From contig CAADRB010000010.1 in NCBI GenBank assembly GCA_900708905.1, positions 1,387,245-1,451,244 on the forward strand: a stretch of DNA of 64,000 nucleotides, in the 5' to 3' direction. Position numbers and translations under genes: made by a program. Within the stretch, counting starts at the first letter, position 1, and the number at the start of each line of letters is the position of its first letter. Origin of the DNA: Hymenolepis diminuta (Eukaryota > Platyhelminthes > Cestoda > Cyclophyllidea > Hymenolepididae). The notes below the pieces were generated by a model. That model saw only the letters and a list, made by a program, of their open reading frames with translations, was not told the origin of the DNA and ran no database searches. Positions 37,501 through 48,879 of the stretch are shown in pieces.

Positions 37501-40500
37501 TTCAAAGGTCATAACTAAATATATTTGTGAATAAAGTGCAGTAAATGCAAACAAAACAGTATAAATTTGGTCCAAAATAGGGTAAAACAAACAATTACAA
37601 AAACCAAATTTGTTTATCTTTTAGACACAAAGAAGTTCATTACACTTGACAGGTATAAGACGTTTTCCGCTTATTGTTCTTATTTGCACAAACCATGTTT
37701 TACGTCAACTCTCGACAGTTGGTGTTTTCCGATTTGGCAAAATCTTAGTGGGATAAGAAAATTAGTCATTCGGAATTCGGAAAATAAGCGAATCATAATA
37801 GATGGAATTTATAGCAAAATAATTGATTTAATATTAAATATTACGTAACAGATATCCCCAAGGATATGATTCACTCAAATGGGACAGTCCGATAGTAAAA
37901 CTCATTATTGTCATATCACAATTTGTCGAGAAATTTCTGCTATTAAAGGTATAAATAAGGGATTATTCTTTAGATTGTGAAATTTTGATTTCTTAACCGG
38001 TACAAAATATCAAGAAGTCGCACGCGAGGCCATAGATAAGGCAAATCTTGTAGAAGGAACTAACATTCGTAATTGTCATATACAAAGTTTTCCGTTTCTC
38101 GAGTTAAATCACCGATTTGAGAAAATATCTAAATATGCCCTGTATAACAGTTGACTTCAGTAATTATCTTAGATCTTCTTACTATAAAAAAAGCAAGTTG
38201 AAATACTTCTTTTGAGCACTTTCTAATGCCATTGGAAAACATTGTTCTTCTCTGGTAATCTCGTTCTTACTTCCAATGAGATTGAATATTAAAGAAGAAA
38301 GTAATGGTATGAAAGGACTTCTTATTAAAATAGCCGCTTCTTTTAACTTCGGAGACGAGGGAATGCTCTACCACTCAGGTCACTCAATTTTAAATGCTTC
38401 GCACCTAAACGCCCAACTAATGCAGTTACATACTGGCTTGAAATAATCAGACCACTATTATATTAAATGTAACTTTTAAATGTTTCAATAAGAAATCAAA
38501 TGAAAATCGAAGTTAAATTAGGCAGTACGTTGATTTATTCTCATATTAATTCTACGTTCTTGAATTAGACTCATCCTGAGGGCTTATTCATTCTAGCTCT
38601 TACATGAACCCTTATTGAAAGACGATACAACTTGGTTTGCATCTCTCAAAACTCTAAGAGATCTAATCCTTTCATTTATCACAAAAAGTCGACGACAGGT
38701 GCGGCCTCGTTTTTACCTTCTGGAGAGAAAATCCAGGAAAAGTCGATTTCATTAATTTACACCGACCTCTATATTTTGCGATTTTAATCACCTTTGATCA
38801 CTGGAATCGGTGGTGATTAATTATATCGAGCGAGACTTATCGTACATACCTTTTCAAAAGAAGAGAGTTCAAGTTATTAAGATCCGCAAATGAAAAGGCT
38901 ACATTTACCGAATAGTATCTGCCAGCAAGGAGATAATGATGAACTCCCTTTTACCTGAAAAAGTAAGCATCAGCCAACTTCTGAGTGTTTCCGTGAAAAG
39001 CCAGTCATTTTTTTGCAATTTTTCAATGCACCGAAATATCGGAGGTATATGGGACATAAATTAGTCGAACGAAACAGCGTTCCAATTTCTCATTAGTCTT
39101 CAGACTGTCTGTTTTTTTGAACTCGCAATAATTTGATTTAAGGTCATGGCGGATTTTTTTTTAAAAGCCCTAAAAAGTCATTATGGAAAACAACCTCTGA
39201 TTAGAAATAAATATTTGAAGTTGGCATTTCCTTGATTCAACCAATACGCAAATGTTTTCTGAATTAACGTAAATATAAAGCGAATTTAATTATGTTCACA
39301 TTTCTATTCATTTTAAAGGACTATAATAAGTACATTTGTTTACCAGTTGTGTCAGGGAAACGATTTGGACAAAGGACTGTACAGATTTTAAATTGTAGGG
39401 CATTGAACTGAGATGCCCGCATGATTTAATGGCTATCTCGTATATTTTGCAGTTGTCAATTTTAGGGACCCAGTTTCTTCTTCTTAGTTCAAAAGCTAAA
39501 TTTTAATGACGGTAAGTATTTTCTCTTCGCTTCGTACTTCGCAGAGCAGATTTGAATTCGGAAATGATAATACGAAAGCATTAACTCTATTTCTAAAAAA
39601 TATCAGAGCGATCGTATCACCAATTTCTTCTCCATGTGCTTGATGCATCTGGCATAAAGTGACTTTAAGTTAAAGGAGTTCATTAACATAATTTGTAATT
39701 ATAGTTTGTAATATCATAACAGTTAATAATTACAAACACCTAACCAAGATTAGAATTTCAATTTTCGCATAAAGCTCTTTAATAAAAGTGCCTTATGATA
39801 TTTCCTTATATGAAAACAAGCAATGATGTAATCCTTTCTTCTAAGTTCAAGTCCTCAAAATAGGTAGTTGGAAATTGAAATCAATAGGAGATCAAAATTA
39901 CCTGAATTCTGACAATCTCCGTTCATTTTGCCTCCATAATTCCTCTGGAAATGCCTATTGAACACAATTATGTACCTACTTCGGTATGAATTCATCAAAA
40001 TGCATAGGAGATCAAACGAGTGGAATTCAGGTGGAAATATACTGAAAAACTGGCAATCAAACAGTCTAATTTCGCGTTTTTTTCAGGTTTCTTATTCAAA
40101 TGTTAATTTATTCATTGATCGATAACAATAATATAGGTGATTCAATTCATATGTTTATATATTCGCAGTTGAAAAGTATGTTATCGAAATATGTATAAAG
40201 GATAAAGGCTACAAATAGGCTACAAATAGTATTCCATTTTAAACAGAACGAATTATAGCGTTTTAATGTTCAAATTTTATATAACTGAATAAGTAACAAT
40301 ACTAAAATGAGCATATTAGTGATCATAATATGTCAAATACTATACTCTGATAATGATATTGTTAGATCAAGAGCTACCTTAAAAGTTCACTGAACCTAAA
40401 ATGAAAGAAGGATTTTGAAAAGTAGAGTTCAAATAAAGTTCTCAAGCTTTCTAGTTACGTCAGCTTAGGTCTATCATACATTATTTCAGTTCAAATAGAC

Positions 40501-43500
40501 AGTAATTCTTAGTAATCAGCTTAAGGAAACCACAAATCGTTTCGAAGCCAAACCAGCGTTTCCCTCTGCATGAAAAGTGAGGAACACCTGACAAATTACA
40601 TCTACTCTACCGATTTTCCCTGATTTTCGTTATTTAAAAAGCATCCCTTTTCGGTTGACATGGCACCGACTTATTCCGGTTCCCAATAACTTCTCAAAAA
40701 GAGCGATGTAGATGATGATTTGGCATAGAAAGGGAAATGAAAGAATAAAAGCTTAAGTGAAAATTTTTCACGTCCCGGTGGTGATAAATCATTCGAAACC
40801 GCGGAATCTATGTTTTGCCTTATCTGCATTAATTTAACCTTACACTCCAGTCAACTTATCATTATAAGTATTTTAGGTTCTGTTGCGATTCTTTCACTAA
40901 TAAATATGCAATTATAGAGTGATATTCCATTTCCTGAATACGATTTGTCATGCTAGATCCCATGAACTAGAAAACTGGGTTCTGAATACTTGCGTGCATG
41001 ATTTTCCCGAAAACGGTGAGATATACGACTGTTCTAAACAATAAATCAAGAGTGGATATTGGACTGAGGATTCTGGCGCTGGTAACTGGGCTTCATCAGG
41101 GCACAGCCGCAGTCAAAAAATGAGTCAGATACACTTGCTTTCAGCAAAACCACATTAACCCCTCCGTTTCTTCCAGCAGTTGGCCATGATGGGAAACCGA
41201 TTCGATAATGATATCTGAATGGATACCTCCTATTTCCTCGTCAGAACCGGTTAGAAAATGTCAGAAAGGGGAAAGGTGAAGTTGGTTTATTATCCTAGCT
41301 GATTAGTAGTAGAATCAGTGAGTTAGACACATTTATAGTGGTCGATTTATCATTTCCAAAGATGAGATACTATTTTCATTCGTACCTTCATTCTGAACGC
41401 TTTATTAAGAGAATAAAACCGTGGATTGAACATTCACTTTGTTGAAAACTAAAAAATACCACTTGTGTAAATCTCAAATATAAATTAATTTGCAAGCCTA
41501 TCAGTCATTCTTAAGCAATAACAAACTGGTGTAATTGATAAGGTATTCCAATGCCATCAAAAGTATATTACCTTCTGAGGTAAGTGGCTAAAGAGCCCAT
41601 TTAATAGAATGAATTTACTGAATGGAGATATCTAAATTTGGTTCCGAGTTAGAAGACAATTAAGATAAGAAGGACCATTATTATTCAGTGAAAATGAAAA
41701 AAGGCCACTTAAAAAATTGGCCAATCCAGTTGACCACCACCTATTCTTACACATATCCTGATACGAAATCCTAATAATGGATCAATTTTAAAATTTTCGG
41801 ATATTTTCTCGTTTTATTTTATGGAGGTCAGGTACAATGGGTATCAACTGATAGTGCTTCTGGTTCTTAGGGAAAATTAAATGCCAATGATCACAGTAAC
41901 CCGATGCGTCATTTCATTCAATTTCCTCCCCCTAGTATAATGTTGCCCAAAGTTCTATCGGAGATAAATTGGTCAGCTCAATAAGTCCGTATAAATTATC
42001 ATCCCTCTTCTCTCCTCCCTCCCCCCTCATAAATTGACGAAGTGGCGGTGAGTCGATTCCACGAAATGGAATAACTGCCTACCAGGCTAATTTCCTAACC
42101 TAGTTTTCAGGTGTCAGGTGTCTGCTTACTGTGGTAGTCTCCATTTCCGCCAAAATCCTGCTATCTTCCAATTGCCAATGGGTGGCTTCTTAGCAATCTT
42201 CAATGGTCGCTATCCGTTATCAAAAGCAGTCGAGATCTAATGAAAGATCAGTCATTTTAAAAAAATTAAAACAAGGATTACTTGTTCACTGAAAGTTCTG
42301 AAGACAACAAATATGTTATCGTTAGCCAGTATTAAATGAAACGACGTACTGAAACATAATAACACCCATCTAGATTAATCTTCTTGACCAATGAACTTTG
42401 AAAATTGTAAAAATTAATTCAGGAGCCTTGGAAATAAATAAAATGATTTCTCATAATTTAAATTTTGAATATTTGAATATGAAGTAGCAAATTATCTCTT
42501 AATGTGTCAAATATGAATGCGAAAATTCTATTATATTGTACATTCTTGATATTCTGACTTCATGCTCAGCTTCAACTTAACTTTTATTGGGCAAAATGAC
42601 TATCCCCCTGTTTTGATTTTTAAATGAGATAAAATAGCCTTGGGGAGGATGATATCGTGGGTTAACATACCTGTCTAAATAATTAGAGGTCACGGATACG
42701 AAGCCTGTAGCGCATACCCAGTCTAGCTAATAAAGAATGGGGAAGTTCGATTTTTCCACCTTGGAGCTTCCACGACGCTGTTCCTCCCTCCAGGATAAGT
42801 GTGGGAGAAATTCTTTTATTATGTTTATTCCTTAAAACCAATACAAAAGGCTGTTTCCTGACTAATGTTTTCTAAGACAACTCCATTCCCCTTCACTCCC
42901 AACCCAATAGAAATGAATAGAGGATCCAAAATGAAATATAACAAAGACCTATATTCTTAGCTTCAACTTTTTTGTTCCATACCACTGAAACGAGCTTGGA
43001 AGCATCCTTTTGACCAAATAAATGAACCATTTACTAGTCAATTTCAAGCCTGGGCATTTAATTTAAAGCGCCCACGTGCAGTGGAATGTTTAAAACGTAG
43101 AGTCCTTAAATCACGACAGCATTCACACTCGTGAATGCGTCAGATAGTCTGCAGGGGAATTAGGCAGTTTGTTAGCTGTCTTGTACATGCTAAAATGTAA
43201 ATGAGGGAGTGCATTTCATACTAGATAAAGAAAGTGGTGTAATGAACCGAAGTTAGCTGCAAAAACTATACTTTCAACAGACAGTATTTTCGATCGTTCA
43301 CACGTTTATTAAACTGAGCATGCTTCAGTCATTTCCCGTTGTCAGAAAGCCGCACAGTTCCCACATACCAAAGAATAAAAATAGTACCATGACAACTTAT
43401 GCTAGTTGATGGAGGGGACGATATTAAAGAATATCTAAGAATTCTTCTCCTTTCTGGACATCGCAAGATATGAGAAGTACGAATAGAGAAAATAAGAACA

Positions 43501-45741
43501 TTGTATATATGTTATAGGGAGAATAATCAAAATTCAGAGAATAACTTTACAATTAGAGACCTTATCAGTGAATAAAACTCTTAAACGACTTTCGTCACCC
43601 AGTTCCTCAGTGAAAATTTTTCCATATCCACGATTGTTTAGCCACTGGAATTAACCTTCCAGATGCACTAAAGGGTTTATACACCCGTGAACTCAAATAG
43701 CACAAATCCTATCCGTAAAGCTATTTTAATAGTCCGAATGAGTTAGGCCTAGAGCTAAACCTTTACAAACATAACTATTATCTTTAAAGCCACCGAAGCC
43801 TTTTCTTGAACCAAGAGACCAATATTTGAGTTGGATCACTGTGCATTAGAGACTTAAAAAGAAATGAAAGGAACAGGGGGAGAGGGCAGTTGGAAGAGAA
43901 ACTAGGAAAGAGGAAAGCTGGGAGTTTGCATTTAAACGGCGTGTGTAGAAGCAACTTTCTTTGAACTAGAGGGGAATAAATTTCAGTGAGGGGAGTTAAT
44001 TGGTTTAATCTACTTCATGTATCACATTATGACGATTAGAACGACCAAGCTTATTGGTCACAGTGAGCGTAGTACAGCCCCAATGATGCATTCTCTCAAT
44101 AAGATCTCATTATTTATATTATTAAGTCCTTTTAATTGAAATAAAATCGATTTTGGTTGAAAAGGAGATGTACAGCCTGCAATGCTATATCTGTTTGGCG
44201 TTTAGATAATAAAGTTCACGATTGTGATTATGAGAAGTAAAGATTTCTATTGAGTTTGAAAGATAGCCACCCTCACTTCGTCCATAGGGTCTTCATAATC
44301 GATTTTCAGCTCCTTCTAAAGGGGTGAAAATTTGATTTTTCCAAAACAAAATTATATATAATAATATTTTCAAAAGCATCTATTTCAAACAAGTTTCAAT
44401 TCATTTGCAGCACACAGATTGAAGATTATATGCCTCTCTCTCTCTTCTTTATTTTAAGGAACGAGGCAACTATTTGATTAAAACAAAGATTTATTTCTAT
44501 ATCGGTTTTAAAACCTCGCAAAACATTCACACTTGAAAATCAATTAACACGTCCAAAAGTAGGTGAGATCTTCGTAGTTGACCCATTAGTAACTAGGGTA
44601 TTGCTCAAGGTCACCCAATTTCTGCGCAGATATATTGAGACTGAGTCACGAATCGTATCACCTGGACAATTGGAACTTTTCAAAATTAATTACCCTGGCC
44701 ATAAACACGATAATAAGTTTCCGCCCTAATAATCATTTCCAAATGAACATGGACTTCATGAAAAACTTTGCCTTTAGATTCAGTATTTTGACGAATATAA
44801 TTTTCATATGTCACTATTGAGGGATTTAAATTTGTTCAGAAATCAGAAATCTCGATTTGAGCTAGTATTCGATGCCTTAAATTAAAATTAAAAAATAAAA
44901 TTTATTCAACTGATCTCTTACTAACTAATTTTACTCCTTGGATACGTTCTCTGTAAATAAAATGTCCGTATAAAATGAGCAGTGATTTTGAAAATTTCTA
45001 ATCAAGATTAATGTAAAGTATTTATAACAGTAAAATACTACTTCAATATGAAGCATTTCCCTTTACGTCATTTCTTTGGATAAGAAGGTACATTTGGATC
45101 TTTATTTCAACAACATTTCAGGAGATTTTTATCAATTTATTAGCCCTTATATATTAACACATGTTGAGACAAAAATTAGCATGAAATTGCTGTAATAATT
45201 AGCTACTCATTATTCAAGTGCTCACAATAATAATTTATTATTTGATTCCAATTTTCAAAGTTGAAAGTCATAATTTGTGCCCAGATAATTGTGTTTATTT
45301 TTTTCCAATTCTTTATGAATTCTCTCCGCTTTATCTATTGTTTTAATCTGGAGATGTAGTAGTTTTCGAACTGCATACTTTTTCAAGAATGTTGCAACAT
45401 GGCCTCGATATAATAAATTGGACGAATGCAAAGAAAATCAATTTGTATTAATTAAGTCTTGGACTTTAAACACATTTCAAATAACCTATTTACTAAAATA
45501 GATTTTAAGGCTTACTCTAATTGGTCGAGCTTAAAATTAATTAATCAAATAATTTTAAAGTAACTTGCCACCAGTATTCGGGATTTCTGTAATTTCCAAA
45601 TGTAATATTAGGCTCTGCATTGGATGAAGAAGCGAGAAGGCAGATGACAAAAATGACTGGTAGCATGTTAGCAGAGAAGAAGCTATTTCTTCTTCCTCCA
45701 CCTCCTTTCAGAAAAGACTTTGATAGTCGAGATGAGATCAT
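28505..45741 (-). CDS. wnt5: Wnt5 secreted signalling ligand, complete five-exon gene
   Basis: Exons: 45741-45569, 37050-36794, 29452-29160, 29039-28899 and 28825-28505. Lengths 173, 257, 293, 141 and 321 sum to 395 codons, with all phases compatible. Residues 1-42 carry a hydrophobic signal sequence ([17 protein letters not shown]; Met26 is an alternative start), followed by an NIT sequon. Exon 2 has [10 protein letters not shown] and FRHWNCT. Exon 3 has [17 protein letters not shown], the feature that points to Wnt5 rather than other Wnts. Exon 4 has [10 protein letters not shown], whose first serine (about 257) matches the lipid-modified serine of Wnts. Exon 5 has HLCCGRGH and the ending CFCQFHWCC...C..C...E.HIC. 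In animals Wnt5 acts through Frizzled/Ror/Ryk in non-canonical signalling and midline patterning. Introns are 8518, 7341, 120 and 73 bases. Length and cysteines are as expected for a functional protein. Confidence 0.93.
29691..29723. repeat. AATT/TGAT simple repeat
   Basis: A run of AATT units passing into TGAT units inside wnt5 intron 2. Confidence 0.75.
29950..30520 (+). mobile_element. LINE 3' fragment inside wnt5 intron 2
   Basis: A plus-strand relic antisense to wnt5. From about 30130 the DNA is close to 21845-22070 (GCATCGACTCTTTG..AATGCGTGTGAGATG.GAAGA and TTGCCCAGT both recur), coding the same finger pair with stops. Upstream at 29965-30050 the sequence TACAAGGAGTTGGCTTAGGC matches the minus copy near 18340. 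The tail at 30450-30465 carries TTTTTTGCTTTGCCATA. It is heavily mutated and non-coding today. Confidence 0.6.
31620..32340. promoter_or_regulatory. GC-rich promoter-like island in wnt5 intron 2
   Basis: This patch is visibly richer in G and C than its surroundings and has C- and G-runs. It contains a palindrome TTAGCGGGAAAACCCGCTAA (31793-31812), in which GCGGGAAA matches the E2F consensus TTTSSCGC read on the other strand. At 32020-32026 there is a TATATAA box on the plus strand. Overlapping frames on both strands (31645-31896 minus, 31954-32319 plus) have no family resemblance and may simply reflect fewer stops in GC-rich DNA. Candidate roles are an internal promoter, an antisense non-coding RNA promoter or an enhancer of wnt5. 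Confidence 0.35.
33185..33385 (+). other. Unassigned open frame, weakly TULIP-like
   Basis: The frame contains [12 protein letters not shown] and [16 protein letters not shown], and ends at TGTCA with a GTAAGA donor-like site at about 33380. The spacing of the helix and the F-x-I-x-N...GL pattern recalls residues 30-80 of the secreted protein at 12.4 kb. The resemblance is short, there is no ATG, and it is antisense in a wnt5 intron. It may be a relic or chance. Confidence 0.15.
38784..38820. promoter_or_regulatory. TCF/LEF-type site inside an inverted repeat
   Basis: CCTTTGATCA at 38791-38800 is a full match to the TCF/LEF consensus (CTTTGATS core). It is framed by a perfect 9-base inverted repeat, TTAATCACC (38784-38792) and GGTGATTAA (38812-38820); the second arm runs into TTA, making a homeodomain-type ATTAATTA. 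It sits in wnt5 intron 1. Function is inference from motif and position. Confidence 0.35.
39692..39736. repeat. 11-base inverted repeat
   Basis: Arms TTTGTAATTAT (39692-39702) and ATAATTACAAA (39726-39736) are perfectly complementary, with a 23-base loop. It could be a MITE end pair, a hairpin or an AT-rich coincidence. Confidence 0.5.
42645..42725 (+). mobile_element. tRNA-like SINE relic
   Basis: The sequence TCGTGGGTTAACATACC followed about 25 bases later by AGAGGTCACGGATACGAAGC looks like diverged pol III A and B boxes (GGTTCGAAxC-type). It ends in GCATACCCAG. A similar unit on the minus strand at 63.9 kb ends in ACGTATCCAG. A degraded tRNA-derived SINE fits; a functional tRNA does not, as there is no closed cloverleaf. 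Confidence 0.35.
43119..43138. repeat. 8-base perfect inverted repeat with 4-base loop
   Basis: GCATTCAC, loop ACTC, GTGAATGC. It lies in wnt5 intron 1. It could be a binding site for a dimeric factor or a small hairpin; function is unknown. Confidence 0.5.
45563..45570 (-). promoter_or_regulatory. wnt5: Non-canonical GC splice donor of wnt5 intron 1
   Basis: On the minus strand exon 1 ends TG and the intron begins GCAAGT. Splitting the tryptophan codon as TG|G joins exon 1 (NPEYWW) to exon 2 (NLGLLPWHR) in frame. The nearby GT (GTTACT, 4 bases further) would be phase 0 and break the frame with exon 2, which needs two preceding bases. Confidence 0.7.
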
Positions 45742-45869
45742 AATTCCAAGCCCATCGGGCGAATCGAGCTACTATTGCAATGTCCGAGAAAGTGCGAGAT
45801 AGGCTTGTCTCTGTGATGGTGCTGTCTCAGTATAGTGCTAGTCGGAAATGTGCAAAGCGCTAGGTACGT

Positions 45870-45970
45870 ATCCTTTGTATATAGTGGGCCGGCTAGCTCT
45901 CTTCATTATTGGTTAATGGGTGGATAGCGTACGCGCTAAATGCCGTTCATGCCTTCCTATTGGTGAACGC
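45870..45970 (-). promoter_or_regulatory. wnt5: wnt5 core promoter: TATA and two CCAAT boxes
   Basis: Reading the minus strand towards the gene: CCAAT at 45963-45959, CCAAT at 45912-45908 and TATATA at 45883-45878. The TATA box lies about 140 bases upstream of the wnt5 ATG, leaving room for a short 5' UTR of about 110 bases. The surrounding 45840-46070 is the least AT-rich sequence nearby. Spacing and strand fit a polymerase II promoter; the start point itself is inferred. Confidence 0.55.
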
Positions 45971-46465
45971 GGTGACTTAACCTATCACACCCCCAGGCCA
46001 GTTAAAATGGGAGAGACAAAATGATAGAGGGGGTGGGGGAGCGGGAGTTCGTAGAACGGCCGTGAACCCTAAAAGAACGTTTTAATTAAAATTAAGATAA
46101 ATGGATTTTCATTTTACAATTCAGTTCACATATTTACTGGTATTCTTTTTTTATAATTTGCAAACAAATAATATTGCTACTACATAATGATATTCCTGTT
46201 ATCAGATAAAATCGGCTTCAGGACGGAAGAGGATGACCACATTAATTTGTTCTCTACTAACACACCTTTTTTCCTAATATTAAATACATTTTACGATTAA
46301 TTTAAGTGATTTCAGTGCACTGATTTTCTTTTTTAATACTGATGTGTGACAAACACACATTTTTCCAAAATAATTTACCCATCTGAGCTGAATTTTACAA
46401 TGAATTTTCTTATTTCAAGATATTATTTACAATAACAATATTAAATCCATTTATTTAAAACCTGT

Positions 46466-46897
46466 ATGGAGGAAACGAACTGGACAAATTCAAATTCTAA
46501 TACATTGAATAAAGAGGTTTGTGTGGCTTTACGTTTAGCTTTTCAACAGTTTAAAATTCTTTTCCACCTTCAAATTGCAGTGTTTGATTCTGAAGATCAT
46601 ATTTATGGAAATTTTTCCACAGCTCTCTTTGAATTGACTTCCTTCTGAATAATTATATGAAAACACACATCAAATAAAGTAAAATAAAATGAGTTGTATT
46701 TTTTCCATTATATCCTCCCTTTTTTCCTAGCTTTCTTTTGGAGTTGCTATGAAAAGCCTTTCGAAGTTTCAAACTCTGAATCTTCCTTCGCGTCAATAAA
46801 AATCAGAAAGGCAGCATTTAAAAAGTCATGGCTTTGGGGTGATTTACCTATCTTGTCGAAAACACCGAAAAAGTCCATTTCCTTAATCAAACTGTAA
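46466..46897 (+). CDS. Uncertain small gene or relic, weakly TULIP-like
   Basis: Two neighbouring plus frames. The first (ATG at 46466, stop before 46648) contains VCVALRLAFQQFKILFHLQ followed by IAVFDSEDHIYGNFS. The second begins after a CCTTTTTTCCTAG acceptor-like site near 46730 and contains SSFASIKIRKAAFKKS. The first resembles the strand segment CVDLKDYFKVDALFQIS of the secreted protein at 12.4-13.7 kb. AATAAA motifs occur near 46675. I could not join the pieces into one frame with good splice sites, so this is only a candidate. Confidence 0.18.
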
Positions 46898-48539
46898 AAC
46901 TCAATCTTAAATGAATGATTAAAAGTAACTCTATTCTCAGAAAACGTAGTACTTTCGTAATATCAAAGACTTCTTCGTTCCAAAAATACCATGAACATTT
47001 CAAGTGCTTAATTTCTGGATGATTTAAACTTAAAATAGATTTTCTAAATCGATTTTCATCCTCAGCCCTGACACAAATAGCGTGTTAACCTATCAGAGAG
47101 GCAACTATTCAAATCTGATATTTGTAGGCCGATAAGCTCTGAATTCAACAATAGAAACTCTCTAATCCTATCATTCAAGTCCATTTATACTTCTCTCCAA
47201 ATTAAGACTTTGAACTTATGTATCCGGCTAGCATAATAATACCAGCTTAAAATATTCTTATTACGCTTGTCAAGCTTGATAAACTCAGCTCGAGATCTTT
47301 TGATCAGATGGTCTGAAAAGTTCTGATATACTAAAATGGCTGTTAAAGAACGGGAATGTCAACAGTATTAAGCTGCAAATAGAAATTTTGCGAAGGCTCA
47401 AATACCAGAGTTTTGCCTAATTGCCAGTGCTTGCGTGTGTGACTTGTATATTGGATTCTTAAAAAGGAAATCCTTAAATTCATAACTCGCTTCCAATGAC
47501 ACTTGCGTTTTTAAAATGGGATGATATTAATGATTAACAGAGACCCTGTCGTGGGTTTTTCAAATGAACTTAACCTATGGCCAACAGCGACTGCCTGAGC
47601 AAACTGACACTAGATAATTGAATCTTGTCCCGTCAATTAGAGGGGCCGCCGTTTATATTACGAATGACAGTCGCAACAAGATCCGTATTCCTTAAAAAAA
47701 TATTATTTTTTCAGGATACTTTCTAAAAAGATAAATTTAACAGTAGGTATTTTTTGTAAATTTATGATGATCCATAGGTACGCAAAATTTTTAACTTTTG
47801 TCCGTTTAACAATGAATTCATCGATATTTAGTACATTCATTTTGGCGATATTGAAATAACGTCAATACAGAGGAAGAAGGCACTACGAATTCACAAAGAG
47901 ACGGACATTTCACAATTAATCTAAGTAGCCCGATTGTGATCGATCAGATATCTACCAGTCAGAGCTCAACTATGCCACATGAATAATAGTTCTTGAATAT
48001 TTTCAATCTTGCATATTTTTCCATTAAAAGGGATTTTTTTGAAATCTGCTCCTGAATGATTGCGTATTCACACTAAGGTCCATTTTCTGTCCAGAATTTC
48101 AGAATTTGAAGTTTTATTGAGGGTTTGAACACTGTCCACAGAATGTATTTAAAACAAAATATTATTTCCATTTAGTTTTCCTTAAAATGGCTTAAAATTA
48201 ATCCTTGCCAATATCATCTTGATGACTTCAGTCACATAAAGGGAAAACTTATCTTTATATCGAAAACAAGTACTCAGTAATTTTGTCTGGTATTTAAGTG
48301 GTGATAACGGCGGACGTGAACTCATTTAGAAAATTAGAGTTTAGATTTTGAAATCAGAATCCTGAAACAGCAAAATATGTTGTTGTCAGTTAAGCATATC
48401 ATGTTAAATGTGGTAATTCATTGCATCTGGAATTCAAATAAAGTATGATTTTATTATTTACCTCTAACCAGACTCTTGTTCATTGAATTTTACTTTTTAG
48501 TGGATAATTTCATAACTATCTTATGTGGGCACTTTTTTC

Positions 48540-48769
48540 ATGGCTAAAAATGCAAAGGATTTATACTTTAAAGCAGATAACACAAATATTTCAAATGAGG
48601 TAGTGGTATGCTTCACTTTTTTAATAGTAAAAAATCAGTTTTACATTACAATGCTCTAATTTATTCTAGATTTTAGCTGATACAAGCGGAGTGCCTAATA
48701 TTTATTTCGGTAGTAGGAGGTATAATCTTGGTTGCCACTTTGATATTATTAGGTGCCCGCTCAAACTAA
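48540..48769 (+). CDS. Candidate small single-pass membrane protein
   Basis: ATG at 48540 opens 20 codons (MAKNAKDLYFKADNTNISNE) ending at a GTAGTG donor (48600). After a 77-base intron, a TTTTAG acceptor leads to exon 48677-48769, which codes a strongly hydrophobic segment (LIFISVVGGIILVATLILLG) followed by ARSN and TAA. The product would be 50 residues with one membrane helix. A competing acceptor 7 bases upstream (exon from 48670) leads instead to a 67-residue non-hydrophobic reading ending at 48873. No family is recognised, and both readings may be chance. Confidence 0.25.
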
Positions 48770-48879
48770 CTATGGATACAGTTGATCACATCCATTTTGA
48801 AGGAGGCAGAACACCTGTACCTCAAAAGCGGTCCAATTATAAAGGAAGTATAACCGTTAATATTTACATATAAGGTTAA

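Larger units (their letters stand above)
37051..45568 (-). other. wnt5 intron 1
   Basis: An 8.5 kb intron with a GC donor (GCAAGT, from 45568) and an AG acceptor at 37052-37051. Frames at 37567-37848 and 44635-44820 have no family support. Notable items inside are listed separately: the TCF-type site at 38.79 kb, inverted repeats at 39.7 and 43.1 kb, and a tRNA-like SINE relic at 42.65 kb. The rest shows nothing recognisable. Confidence 0.7.
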
